NCBI GenBank assembly: GCA_050084515.1
Contig: CM114272.1
Location: 12,276,001 to 12,340,000 of the forward strand
DNA from: Blasia pusilla
Lineage: Eukaryota; Marchantiophyta; Marchantiopsida; Blasiales
DNA: 64,000 bases
Direction of reading: 5' to 3'
In this document: one piece after another, positions 21,906 through 35,200 of the stretch
Numbering within the stretch: position 1 is the stretch's first letter
Layout: every line of letters begins with the position of its first letter
Program-made: the position numbers and the translations under genes
Notes under the pieces: generated by a model
The model's database searches: none
The model's input: only the letters and a program-made list of their open reading frames with translations
What the model was told of the DNA's origin: nothing

Positions 21906-22598
21906 TACATGGTGAAGCAATGGACATAACTTGTGACCGGAAAGCTTGGGCCGATAACCCGTTGTAACTAGGAATGTTTAGTTGTTGCAATAAAGAAGAT
22001 ATGGATTTGGAGATTCGATGCTTGTATTGTAATTTTGAGTTTGGTAGTGCATGGCAATGAGTAGTTCTTCATATGCTTAGGATGTAAGTCGAGGAGGCCA
22101 AACAATGAGTATTTGAGGTGAGAGCTTGTATTTAGATAAGGCATCTAGATCAAGACCAAGTGTTGAAGTACTAGCATTTGGGCTCGCTCTAACGTTGGCG
22201 GGGTAAATTAGTCTGTCTTGGGGTTTGTGGTGATCTCATTCATGTTGCATGAGTGAACTTAGTGACGCGCCTAAGTGGAATACGAGTGACCCAAAAGTAG
22301 TACGAGTTGGCTAGGTAGACAGGCGGTTGTTTACAAATAGTGAGTGAAGTGTTAGGTTGCAGACTTAGTTAGCTTATTTTGATAGTTTAGATTAGTTCTG
22401 CAGAATTCGTTTAGGCTCATCGAAAAGAAGAAGCTAATAATTCTAAGTGCTGTAAGCGAAAACCTAAGACTTAAGCCAAAAGAGGAATTGCGGGTTAGCT
22501 ACCAGAACGCGATTCAGTATTAAGGGGTTGGCTTCCCAGAACTTGACATTAACAAGGTTTGCGTTGATGAGGACATCAACCTTCTAAGTAGGGGTGAG
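21906..22598 (+). other. 3' non-coding part of chromovirus
   Basis: Sequence between the integrase stop and the presumed 3' LTR. It ends in AAGTAGGGGTGAG, a plausible polypurine tract. Confidence 0.55.
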
Positions 22599-23590
22599 TG
22601 TCGCAACCCTCATAACCAAAAAATACCAAATAGGCGCCAAACGAAACATCAGAACTCAAGTGAACTCACGTTGTGAGGTTTGCACTTTGGAGAGGCGTTT
22701 GGAAAGGTCTCTTGGAAAAGTCTAAGAGACGAAACGCGGAACAGAGTCGTGCATTTCATGCGTTAGTGGTCGTGACCAGGAAACCTAGACCAAACGCGAG
22801 CCAAGACTTGCGATGAGTTGAGTCTTGGAAGGTTGGTTGCCAAAGAGGTGAGAACCAGTTTGGAACACGACTAGCGTTTGGGAGAATCTGACTGTGTTTA
22901 GGACCATAACGTTGAGATATGAGATGCGTTCGGCACAAGTAAGGGCGCGTTGGAAAGCTGATCTTGAGACACTTCCAACGCACCAAAGATATCAGCAAAC
23001 ACATAAGTACAAGCTGAGATATTGGCCGAAAACAATTGAGAGAGCAATCGGGTTGAGGGCCAATTGGAGAGGCCCAGGTGTCTTTCCCTAAATGTAGGGG
23101 GCCCCGGAGATTCCCAGAAGTACTAGTAAGGGAGGAGTCTTTCCAAGATGTCTCGGAACACGAATCCCCACTTTGGGCGCCAAACGACGTTTTAGAGGCA
23201 CGGGATGGAACGGGAGTTTGGCGTTGGAACTCGAAACCCAAACCTGATCCAAGGGAGTGGACTTTGTACGCCACACTTGGATTCCAACCCGAGATTCACT
23301 TCGTGTGAGTCTTGGTGAGGAACTCATTGGATGTCCATCGGATAGTTGGAACCGCCAGGCACGAAACGCCGTTTGAGGTTCCTAAACCGACCAGAAAGTC
23401 TGTCCCAAGTCTTTCGAGATTTTCCCGTGTTGTAAACCGCGAAACTAGGAAGGTTAACCTTGATGAGAGTCCGAGACAAGAACTCGGAAAGTTAGCCCGT
23501 TGATTGATCCAAGACCCGACTAACCAGAGTGCGTGTTTGGATGCAGATCAGCGTTGAGAGCATGACCTACTGAGCGCACGCTTCCGCAAC
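22599..23590 (+). repeat. Probable 3' LTR of the second chromovirus
   Basis: Starts TGTCGCAACCC right after a purine tract, a typical chromovirus LTR beginning. A possible end is GCTTCCGCAACA near 23590. No 5' partner is present in the window, in agreement with the truncated coding part, so the right border is a guess. Confidence 0.5.
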
Positions 23591-25590
23591 AAACAAGATT
23601 AACGTTCAAGGAGAGTAGGCGCACGACAATACTCCCCCATTTCTGCCTCCCTCTACCTCTAACTCCACTCCCTCCTCCTTCATGGCTCCTCTCATCCTTG
23701 CCTTGCCTTCCATCGTTGACTAAAAGTGTGGGTCCCACCTCTTGGAACCCATATCCGTCCTGAGGAAGGACTTGTCCGTTTTTGGGCAACCATGCATGAG
23801 TGAGGGATTCTATGATGCTCAGGGCAAGTTACTAGATTGGAAAGAACATTGTATTTGGGTTCTTAGCATGGAAAGGAGAAAACCCAAGAGTGATTTAGAA
23901 TTAAATTTTTTTGGGAGGTACAATGATGTAAATGATGCATGTTGGCAAGCCTTCAATGAAGACAATTAAAAATTTAAGGCATAGCCTCATCTAAGAAGTC
24001 CCGTAATGGGGCTTGGGATGGTACTGGGATTGAAAAAATGGGAGAGACAAGGGAAAATATGGAAGCAATCTTACGAAGTGATGGAGGATGTACATTGATG
24101 CTCAAGTAGAGTTACCCTATGGAAAAGAAAAACAAATATGGTTCCTTAGAAGATCGCGTGAAAGAGAAAAAAGTTCAAGTCACGTTCAACTTGCATGTTT
24201 CTCAAACTTTAAGGACATATGTGTAATAGATTATACCTTGTAGAAGGTGGAACAAAGTGACTCTAATGATAGAATGTTGAATGGTACAATTACAAAGGTA
24301 AATCTTGAAGAAACAATTGAAGAGGATGATAAAAATTTTGGGTTAATACTTGTATATTGTGCAGAGAGAGCATCGAGTGAGGAGGATCTTTGTGAAGGTG
24401 GGAATTTGGACATCTCTGCACACTTGACTAACTCCATTCAAACAATCTTACTGGTTGAAAACCCAACCATTCAAATGGCCAATAGAACAATTTTTTGGGC
24501 TTAATTTCCAAAATTGATAGTGCTTATGATTATGATACTAACTCATACACCCAATTACATGCCCAAAAAATGAGACAAAGGAAGGAGCTTGAGGCAAGCC
24601 TTGTTGAAGGGTTCAAGTAACTATAGAGTTTCTACACTTGCCTATATTGTGTTCTTGCTTTCAATGTTCTTTTTGGTTATTGGCTTCTTAATCTTAGTGG
24701 TGATCTCCGCCATTAAACAGAGGCCTCCAAGGCCCAGCTTGGTAGGGGTAGATCTTACTTTGCTTCCTTGGCCAAGTGCAAGAATTTCCTCATCCTCACA
24801 ACTAAGGAATTTGATTGAGGAAAGATCTTCAATGCATGGGGACCATGATGTGGATCCAAACCACTCGGTGGAAGAAGAACACATGTCTTCAAGTGGGGGT
24901 GAAGAAGATAGCCCAAATCTACCCCCACGAATATATAATTATCCCCTCCATTTCATTTGTCACTTCTTGTAATCTCCACTTGAAAAAGTGACTATGCGGA
25001 CTCCCATTTATTCAACAAATATTGTAGGTTTTTAATGTCATGGCTGAATTAAACCCTTGGACCAGGTCCTTCTAGATCAATTGCTCGTGGTTTGCTCGTG
25101 GTTCAGATGGAAGATTCTTTGACCTCCAAGAAAAGATGGTGACAATTCGCATGTATGTTTCCACCCAAGCCAACAATTTGATGATGAAAAGGTTTTACGA
25201 TGACATCTAGAAAACTTGAACATAGATTTTCCTCCTCGGAGACTAGTCCACACTAAGACTTCGAAGGGGAACCGAAAACTTTTCACATAAATGCTATGAA
25301 AAAAAGAATATTGCCGGTTGGCTATCACGAGGACAACGAAGGACGTACCATGCATGTTCACTTGGGAGGGATTCTGGCTTTATGGTAGTGAGTATTAATG
25401 TTATGAAATGAAACGAGAAGAACGGGCTTGAATCGGGTCCGATGGACATTTTATGATAAGGAACGGGTGAGTGGAGGACTGCACATTTCGGAAGGAAGGA
25501 GTGAATCGCGTGCAGTGGAACAGTAGAGTTTGTAATCATGGGGGAGGTACGTCTGGACATTTAGGAAGGAGTGATCAAATGCCGAGCAAC

Positions 25591-25620
25591 AGTGGAGTGG
25601 AGTGGAGTGGAGTGGAGTGG
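25591..25620. repeat. (AGTGG)6 microsatellite
   Basis: Six consecutive AGTGG units at 25591-25620. Confidence 0.95.
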
Positions 25621-25680
25621 GCAATCATGAAGAGAATGAAGACCGAACATTTCAGAAGGACTGATCAGTGGTCACTGAGC

Positions 25681-25709
25681 TCTCGAAGTGGAGTCACTCC
25701 ACTTCGAGA
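25681..25709. repeat. 29-bp perfect palindrome
   Basis: TCTCGAAGTGGAGT, a central base, then the exact reverse complement. A further perfect 28-bp palindrome, AAGAAACTTTGTAG joined to its complement, lies 47 bp on at 25756-25783. Confidence 0.9.
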
Positions 25710-26652
25710 ACTCGTAAGCAGAGAGAAGAAAGGATAATTTGGCATAACGAGAGAAAAGAAACTTTGTAGCTACAAAGTTTCTTCTCTCTTTTCAGTGTGA
25801 CTGGTAATGAGTTGCGAGTACGGGAGTTTTCGGCATCGGATCGAGGAAGCTGCAATGACTGACTCTTAAATCTTAATCTCAGAAGATGGTACAGAGCAAT
25901 ACACGCAGTTCATTCTGAAATTCTTCGGACGTCTTTTCAAGGATTTGTAGTCACCACATGCATGGTGACAATAGTTTTCAAATTCATTCGGCGCTTAGCC
26001 TTACCTAAGTCAAGCATAGCTTCCATTAGTCAATCATCAGAACTACTTCTCCATTTCCCCACTCAACATATCAAGAAGATTTCCAAGATTGAGAAAACTA
26101 CGCGTCGATCGGCGAAATTCACGACATCAGAGGGATGCATTTGAGAAGTGAAAGGCACAAACTTTAAAGTTTCAAGAAAGCAAGTAATTCCAGCGAGCAC
26201 CATAAGCATAGTGTATTCGATACCCGATACTCATCGACACGATTGCCAACAACGCCACCCGTTCGCTGTCGACGGCAGACGAACAGATCCTCGTCTTGTT
26301 TCCAACTCAACTTTCGCACTACACGCCAGATATCCGACACCTTCCCATGGCTCTGGCAAACCCATCCCTGGACATCCTAGACGGCCTTTAGATCTATTGC
26401 CTCTTTATTCCTCATGGGAACTCCATTGAATAGACCTCTAACATCTTTACTGCGACGAAACTCATGACAGTTTCTGGTACAGTTGCGTTGCAATCACGGG
26501 CTGGTCTTCGTAACGATGCGGACTATTTCCATCCACCGAGCAAAAGGGAAGATGCACTTCGATAGATAAAAACGAGTGATGGAAAACCATCGGAAATACA
26601 AAAGAGGGGGACTCAAAGAGTCAAAACCAGAAAAGGAAGAAGGGGCATTCCC

Positions 26653-29292
26653 CTAACGACGAAACTCACCAACAGCAGAGACAATATCAGCAACAACAAG
26701 AGAGCTATGACCACTACTAAGTGGGCTTCTAGCGCCGGCGTCTCCCATAGCCTGAGCCCGCCGCAAAATCCCATTAGCCTGGGCACGTTGCAACGCTATG
26801 GAGACCCGCTGCCTATAATACAGAATCGCAGTAGCTAAGGACAACCCATTTCTCGAGTGGAGATGATGGGCGCGATCCGTAATGAACGAAGTCGAACTCT
26901 CCCCCATAGCCCCATACATCTCTATGGAGGGGGATGAAGATGTGTCCTCGTGTAGTCGATTGTAGATATGTGTCTTCTTCACCGCCGCCGCTCCTTGTAG
27001 CATTCGCCCTGGGCCACCACTTGGGCTCACACCGCCTCCCCCCGTGGGATCTCGGACAACCATATCTGGACTACCACGCCCCGCCACCACCACCTCCTCA
27101 CGTGTCATGTAGAGATCGGCACGAATGAGGGAATCCCGCATGGAGTAGTGCCTCTCTCTCTGCACATGGAAGCCACTCTCCCGAGCAATCATCGAACCAC
27201 CTTGCATCGTGAGTGGCTATCCTCACCCCCAAGGCCCGACAGCGTGCCAAATGCACACCAAGTGGATCAGGCTCGGCGACACTCGCGGTGTGTCGAACCA
27301 ACCACCGATGGTTGGGGAGGCCAATGAAGCGGAACCGCATGTAGTATAGGTAAGTGGTGCATCGGAAAGCCTGGAGAAGGGGCGCCCCTACCCATGAGCT
27401 GCCCCTTTCCGGAGCAAGAGCGAATACGGGCCCTAACCTCCATGGGGATATTCCGTCGGATAGTGCCTCAAAAACTGCCTCAAAGTGGGCTTCCATCAAG
27501 GAAGATTGGAGCCCCGGAGGTAACTAAGGAGGAGAAAGTGGGGAGAACGGCCTCGGCCTCAACTCGAAGGGAATCTCTACAATGTGAGTCAAGACTGAAG
27601 TGGGAAAGAGCCATCCTCGACCTGGGAGACGTAGTGTAGAAGTAGCGGTCTATCTCTAACCAAAAATCGAGCAAAGGAAGCCCAACTCCCTAAAAAGCGG
27701 AGGGCGCCACTAACTCGGTCGAGAGAAGACCTACTCCACCAAAAGAAATCAGCCAAGAGGCCTCTCTGACGAGCTAACTCCCCATAGGGCACTCTAAGGA
27801 GCCGGGTCCTAGAAGATCCCCAAACACCTGCATGAGCTTCCTATCAAAGGATCTATATAGGGAAGAAAAGGTGACTAGATGTCTAGACAGTTCTAGTGAG
27901 GTAACCAGGTCTCACGAGCAAAACAAGAAGAGAGAATGTCGAAGGCGACTTGAGGGTCACCAATCCTCGTAAGGTCATCAACGTGGAGAAGATCCTCGGT
28001 AAGAGCCGCCGCCACTTAAACTTCGATACAAAGTCCTGGCTCCCGGCGGGACTCCCAAGACTCGAAGCCCTCCGACAGTCGCAAGAAGCCGTCGGGTAAA
28101 TGTAGATCATCACTAGGCCTGATGGAGACCAAGCCTTGCACTTCCCCACCTTCACCGCGAGGCCGACACGTGCTCTTTGTCTTTGAAAAGTGCTCGAATG
28201 CGGGGACAACCATATCTCGGGACCAACAATATGAGTATCATCGCCGTGAAGGGAACATGCAACCCGGAAAGCCTCCACCAGAGAAAGAACCACTCGGTAA
28301 TGAGCCCAAAGCAAACAACGCGCCACCCAGAGGGTCACCCCGACGAGTCCCGGTAGCGACTCCAAGACCGTGACCTCCTCCTCAAATCGACCATGGTGGA
28401 AATAGAGGGCCGAAGGGGCCCCATAGAAAGCTTGCACAAAGGGAATGAGGCTCGCCATGGGGCCACCGCGTCCCCTCAACTCGTGAATATAGTAGCCCGA
28501 GATCTTGAGTTGAAGGCGTTCTCCACGTCCACTTGGAGAACCACCCACTTGGGTGTACATCTAGACAAGCCCTCAAACCTAAGGCAACCGTCTCACATCC
28601 GGCTGGCGTGGCAACTCCAAACTGATGCGGACTCAAATGTGACTGGAAAGCCTCACGGAATTGCAAAGCGAGAGTACGACTCACCAACCGCAAAAGCACC
28701 TCACCTATGGCAATCGGACGGATACCACCACCCTCCTTCGACAACGCCAAAAGTCGCCCCGCCCCTAAAACTTGGGCCACTACTGTTGGCACTCTCCCGT
28801 GAGCTAGGTGAGAGGCAACCCGAAGCAACTTGGAGAAGCCGCTAGCGGTGTCCTCGGAAGGAAAGCAATCACGAAGGTGTTCGTACATCATACCAGACAA
28901 ACCTCCGGCCGCAATCCTCGGAGAACGTCCGAGTGCCCGTGCAAAGAGGGACGGGTCAAGGCATATAGGCGTGTCAGGATGGAAGTCACGTGCAAAAGCT
29001 GGAATGTCAACCGCTGGACGAGGATGTAGCCTCCGGAGGGCATCGATGGTAACAGCTGAAGAAGGAGCCATGTCCATCGGGCAAAGAGCACGTGCAGCTC
29101 GCGAGTACTCACAGGCTCGCCCCAGTGTCCTGCATCGTCGCAACCTGGCTGCTCCAAGATCGTCCGCCGGGAAATCAGGTGAACTACTACCTTTGGCGAA
29201 TGCCACAAACTCACTCTGCAGAGACTCCCAATCACCTCCTCGAAAGCGTTTCGGACGTGCCATAACCTCTCTATGACCGGCCTTCCCTCCAC
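26653..29292 (-). pseudogene. Non-LTR retrotransposon with restriction-like endonuclease, GC-rich copy A
   Basis: 5'-truncated LINE-type element. From 29263: FRGGDWESLQSEF, LRRLHPRP, GGLSGMMYEHLRDC, GGIRPIAIGEVLLRLVSR and SPHQFGVATPAGCE (fingers and palm of RT). The catalytic segment at about 28230-28250 reads HGDDTHIVG. At 27098-27300 and 26653-27207 follow the C-terminal zinc region and endonuclease: GVRIATHDA, SPDMVVRDPT, IEMYGAMGESS and RQRVSIALQRAQA. Frames change many times, so it is dead. Homologous block by block to the copy at 57000-60576, but much richer in G+C. By architecture (upstream C2HC finger in copy B, single RT, C-terminal PD-D/ExK-like nuclease) it belongs near the R2/NeSL-like group rather than the L1-type LINEs usual in flowering plants. 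Confidence 0.8.
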
Positions 29293-32200
29293 CGAGCTCG
29301 CTTTATGCTAATCCCCGCCCATAATAGCTCAATATACTTATGCCACATAAATACTCATGGATTGTTGGACATGTGACCCGCACCTGTTGCGCTGTTGCCG
29401 TTCGGTTGTCACGCATTATCATAGTTGTGGGGTTCGCGTCCATGATTATCCCCCTCATTAGGTGTCGGACTTTGAGGAGTCCAGGAAACGTTCAAAGTTC
29501 AAGTTTGACGAGCGGTGCGATCATATCATAATCTCTTACGACTTTCTCGAAAGCTAACTCCACTAGGATGTTGTGCAATTCAAAATGGCAAATCGTACGC
29601 ATGTCTTCTTTAGTACGCTTGTAGGCACACTCTGACTTTCTATAGTCTTAGATTCTTACGAGGAGGATAGGAGGCATGCTACCGCGGAGCATGAATTCTC
29701 ATGTTTTCACGTAGCACATTAACAAGGAAGAAGGGATCCCTTATCCCTTGTTTAGGGTTTGTTCGCACAAATTATCCGGATGATTTGTGGGAACGGAATT
29801 TTCCATCTCATGAGTAAGTTAAGTGTCTAGTAGTGACGACTTCGAACACACCGGCCACCATCCCCACTGTGTTGGGACACCAACTATGTTGCCTTCATAC
29901 TGGGCACTATGTCTATGTGGATTGACTGCAAACCCCGCGCTGGCATGCACACAAGCTCCAAGCATGACGGATGATCAGATGACAGCTCCTAAAGTAGATT
30001 GCGTGATAGACGTGGGCATGAGTCCCACCACAGCTGTGATAAAGCCAATTGTTTAGCATCTTAGATTTGTTAAGCAGATTTTCCTAGAATTGGACTTGGG
30101 AACAAAAGAACAGATTCAGTGTTTGGTTTTTTGGTCGAAGTAAAGTGATCTCATCTTTCTTGCATTTATCAGGAGAAAATGGACAGCGGTTGGATCAATC
30201 GTACGATTCTTCATTCTCAATCATGTTGGAAATAAAATGAGATCCCCATACCCATGTCACATGGAGGGTGTAGAAACACAATTTCGCTACACAATTTTAT
30301 GTAGCGAAATTGCGTTTCTATCTCCATCCCCTACACTATGGTGGGAATCCTTAATTTCTCGTGATAAGCCATGGAACTTACCCATAGCGAGGACTACTCT
30401 CGTATACCTGTATTAATCCTCTCTCTTTTGATCTATAGAATTTTTAGTTGGATTTCCAACAATACACATTTCACACATCCATCGGAGAACTTGACATTCC
30501 GTCCGTGGAATGCGTGTTTTACGAAGTTAATCCATCCTTCAAAGCTAATCTTCTCCTTCCAACTGGGATCTCAAGGAAAAGAGAAGAGAAAAGATCTTCA
30601 CACGACAAAGCGGAGAGCTTACATGTATGACATGGAGACGTGGTCTGCACACAGGTTATGTCTGCACTCTGCAACTTCTGAAATTGGGAAGGAACATGTT
30701 CTGGGACGCGGAGCATGCGCTAGCACGATTTTGGCAAGAAGTAACTCACGTGTACGAAATCACAGGATGGATTGAAAGTTGAAAACCTACCGAAGAACAG
30801 TCTGCATCTCTGCATGACTTCCTGGTCGCCACACCGCAACATACAGCTGAAGATTAGTGACCAGATGTACGTCTCAAAGTTGAGTACCCCGCTTCGTTGC
30901 GTTTAGGAACTTTCGGATAATTGGATGCATCACGTGCACAACGCACTTCCCAATTCTCCTATAGATAGTCTGTTATCTACCGTACAGGCCTCGCTAAGGT
31001 CGCTTGTCGAGAGTGCCTCGATCCAAGAGCGTGACTCTTCGCCTTTCTATTTTCGGGGTTTTCGACTCCCATTTCACGGGGATCTGAGGCGTTCTAAGAT
31101 GTGCTCATCACCGGGACGAGAAAATGGCTGACATGCTGAATTGGGGGAACTATGCTCGATTGAGGTGTACTCACATCAACTGCAGATCAATGGACGTCGC
31201 ACCGAAGAAATTGTGTAAGTGGTCCACTCCGGAACTATCGTCCCTTAATGGGCCCCGTGAGAAGTCTCTGAGCTTGACAGGCCTGCGTGTGCGTTCTGCG
31301 ATTGTCATGTTTGAGGTAGTAGGTAGAGATTACACTCCTCATCTCCCCAAACATGGACTTGCTATTTGCTAATATAATGTATGCAATCACTCACGAACTC
31401 CCTTTCTGTCCTTGGGTTGCAAACGGATTGAAGTTTTAAACTCTTTGACAGAAACCACCGTCTCGTGCTACTTGGACGCATGCCGGAGTCAGGTTTCCAC
31501 TGCAAAAATCGCTCTTGTGATAAGTAGCTTCCATTCACTGCCACTGCCCGAGTTAAGGGGCAATTTTTTGTGAGAGCCATCTCCTTAGTCGTCCAAGGTG
31601 AGCCATCATGATCTGGGAACAGATGCATCTTAGATGTGTTTTACGAAAACTGTTTGCCTAGAGATTCGCAATTCATGGATATCCATCTTTATTTATCCAT
31701 TCCTGTTATTAGTCTACACACCCCAGCTTCTCGAGTGGGGCGGGCCGCCGCACTGGTTGTGGTAAACCGTTGCTAATGTAAGAAGATCCAGGCGAGCTCA
31801 TACTGTGAGAGTCGTCTCAGACGACCCTGGGTACGAATTTACGAGACAGTAACAGTGAAAGGATTAGCAATAACTCCAGGAAGAACGCAAGACGGTCGCT
31901 CGGATAAGCCAGAATGAGACCGGTGGGTCGGAAGGACATGCGTAATGAAGGTGTCTGAAATTGCTTCCGTTGTTCAAATTTAGGTGTAATCAGTGAGTCC
32001 TCTATTCCATAGATGTTACCAGTAATCATTTTCAGATATGTTTAGAGTTTAGACACGCGCCGACAAATGAAAAGTCCATCCACATCTTAAAATTAGAATT
32101 GTTATTTCGGGTGGCTAGTACTTGTGCCACCCCAAAGCGCCTAAACTCCCTATGATAATAATTCCCAAAGAAAAGTACTAATTATGTCAGCCGGGGCAAC

Positions 32201-35200
32201 GTTCTAAGAGTGGTCCGAATAATTGGTTTTTTCAATCACGTAATGCCATCTCTTTTTGCCTCAAACCGTGGGGCAGGACTCAGGAGGATCGCGTTGGAGA
32301 CTTCGTTATAAAAACATGGTCACTGGTACAACAATGGACTCAGGCAAGTACGTGGACCCAAAGTCATCCGCAATGTCTCAGACTTCTTAGAATGCAACTA
32401 ATGTGAAGTCAGAGACGACTCAGACGAGACCGGTGTTAGGTGTGACTATTAAGAAAAAGTGGGTCTTTTAAGGTGTTTGGGTTCGTCATCCATATTTATG
32501 ACAACGATTCGCCATCATTTCTAGTGACGACCCATCTCGCGATTATGAGCATATCTTTCCAAAATGTCAAGAAGGAAGATTTAGAGACGAAGGAAATAAT
32601 CCATAAAGTGAAGGATGGGACCATGAAGAATACCTTAAATATTATATTTATCAATTATATTGCTACCCACTACGAGTTCTGCAGATACTCATGAGACTCA
32701 ATCAGCTTCAAAGGGCACAGAGAGGGCATCAACTTGAAGCGGGTACCTACTTTGCCTGCTAGTATAGTGCGCTATAGTGCAGAAGGTGAGCTCTGAATCT
32801 TAACGAGTCTTTCCACCTGCCTTTCGTCGAGAACAGGGTGTCGCTCCTGCGTTTCATGCCATGCCAAGTGTTCTTCTCCAGTAGTTCCTTGCATCTTAAT
32901 GCTGTTTCTTAAAGTTTTCATCGCTACCTTGTCACTCAACTCCTCGAGAGTAGCCACATGTCTCAGCATCCCCAGGTGTCCCCCACCTGTTCGGCTGATC
33001 ATTAGAAAGACCTGTTCTCCTGCGAATCTGTACGCAAAAGTTCCGTGGGGTACAGTCTCGCTTCCCCTCATTGTTGTAGAACCTGTGGCCGCGACCTCCC
33101 GCCACCTCCGCATTCCGGAGACCTTTAAATTTTAAAACGCTCCGATTACTTGTAATTTCGCATCTTGGTAAACCGCTCTGTCCCAAAAATAGGAGGCGTA
33201 GATTATTGGAGTCAGGACTCAGGACACAAAAAGGTCTAAAATATCCATCTGGGATTCACAGAGGTCAGCACAGTACGCGCTGCCACCGTGCCACACCACC
33301 GTGGAGCGCCCCGGAGGTTACTGTGGGCTCTCGCTGGAGGTGCGGCCGATCTCTTCATTGATAGCAGCTTCCATGAAAAGGCTTCAATAAAAAAAAAAAA
33401 AATAAAGGGTTCGTACCTGGCGAACTCAACGCTTGTCCTTCGGACTTCCTTGAAATTTCCGACCCTGGATTCTGCCCTAAAGCTGCAATAGACGTCAGAC
33501 ATTGTCTGTTTCTCGCAACCTCTGACGTCTAATTTCTACAGAAGGCGTGGGAGAAATGCGAGTTTCTCTGGTACGAACCGGCGCAGGGAGCCTTTGTCAT
33601 TCACAACAAGTAAAAAGCCACTGCGTGCGCGCCACTCCGATCCTGTTCACTGATGAAGTGGTAATTCGGTGCCAAAAAGGAAACTGATGAACGACGCAGC
33701 TCTGCTCTTTTACCGGGCCGGTTAAGGCCTTCTTTGAGTCCTTTTTTCTTATTCCGGATGGGTTTTCATCACCCCCTTTTATTTCAGGCCTTGCCCTCGT
33801 CTCCTGACTCTTCTCGGATCACGCCTGCGAAACTGCTGGAACCGTGCTATAAAGTGACGTACTCCATTCGATGTACGGTCCACCTCTGACCCAGGGGTCC
33901 CAAATTCCCAATGGAACCGAACCCTCCATATCCGCTTTGTCAGAGCTCACTTCGATCCGGGCCATCCGGCTTACTCAAGTATAATTCCACTTTCCCTGTG
34001 CGAATTTGGCGGGTGGGGCTGGGAAAATGAAATGAAATGAAACCAGGAGCAAAGCCTGAAGGCCTCTGGAGATTGGAGTGCAGAGGTTCGGAGTTTTAGA
34101 ATTCATAAATTGCTAGAATTCGGCTAATCGCCCAATGCTCGCCACCTACTTTCTGAAAGGGATTCTCAACGTTGCATGCATTTGTACAGAATAGCATGTA
34201 ATTCAGGCCCGATGTTAAACACGTACAAATCCCTTCTTAGAATACCACTGGAAAGATTTTACTGGGGTCCACAATATTTAGGTCCGCTTGAGCATTCCAC
34301 AAATGCACTTGAACCCTCATTCCTCCCAGCATTAGATGCCTCGACTACAGGAACTAACATCACGCATTTGAAAGATGCAGACGATCATCTTTATGACTCA
34401 CTTTGGATCTGCGTTTCTTGGTCCGCCCTGGTTTATCAGACTTTTTCTATGGCGACTTGGTTTCTTTGTCGCGTCCCTGGTTTTACCAAACATTAATTCT
34501 CACGCATTAGTCCGTTTTCACGAGACCATTTCGTCTTGTTCAGTCCTGGGTTCATCGCTCTCTCTGCCTGAGTTGACCGAACACGCGGTTTATCTCTCGT
34601 TTCTTGGTACTCGGCGACGGGCAACCCAAAGACGGGCCAAGGAAACTTACTGCCAGTCACGGAACCCAAAGCGCAAGTGAGTGGCGTGTAAACATCAAGC
34701 AAATATACTTCGTTTCGTAATTTCTCTCTTTTTTATTTCGTGTCAAGGTTTCAGTTAGCAAACCTGTTAGCTCTTTATAGCGAGCAGAGCTTCTTGTCGG
34801 AATAATCTACAACATCCGCAGGTTGTGGGCAGGTGATTAGCGGCGTTAGCCTTTGGTTGAGACCTCTCCGACGTCCAGGGCAATAAATAAGCTCTGGGTG
34901 TACTATTAAGTTGGTAAGCTCTGTCCGAGGGAGCGATACCGGAGGTCATTACTCGCATTATTCAAACTTTTCCCGATTATATGCGTAAGATGTTTGCTGT
35001 GTAAGTTTTGGTCTAGTTTCATCTTTTGTCATCTGAAATTTAGTTTTTAACCCCGCGTGCGCAAGTTAATTTCCCAAGTGCGCGTTCACAAGTTATCACG
35101 GCCTCTACATGAGACAATTGCTTGACTAAGCCAATGGGGAACCGATCGTTGCTTAAGCGGCCCCCATAGGAATTAACTAGGGAGAGCGAGATTGTGAGAA

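Larger units (their letters stand above)
23591..26652. other. Unassigned DNA with foldbacks and short open frames
   Basis: 23725-23791 resembles the right half of the small element at 42611-42777 (GTGTGGG(T/C)CC, ACCTCTT, TTGTCC, GCAACCATG). 23780-24970 has plus-strand open stretches, one (24589-24972) with a hydrophobic segment near its start (YIVFLLSMFFLVIGFLILVV) followed by an acidic tail; there is no known family and no clear start, so I do not call a gene. 26122-26190 shares a roughly 60-bp segment with 36219-36282. Microsatellite and palindromes are listed separately. Confidence 0.4.

Noticed and set aside
24589-24972. Frame with a hydrophobic segment as a membrane-protein gene
   Set aside because: No convincing start context, neighbouring frames are broken, and the sequence matches nothing I know; a chance frame is likely.
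28382-29276. Plus-strand open frames of up to 150 codons opposite the non-LTR element
   Set aside because: They mirror the GC-rich RT coding strand and show no domain of their own.
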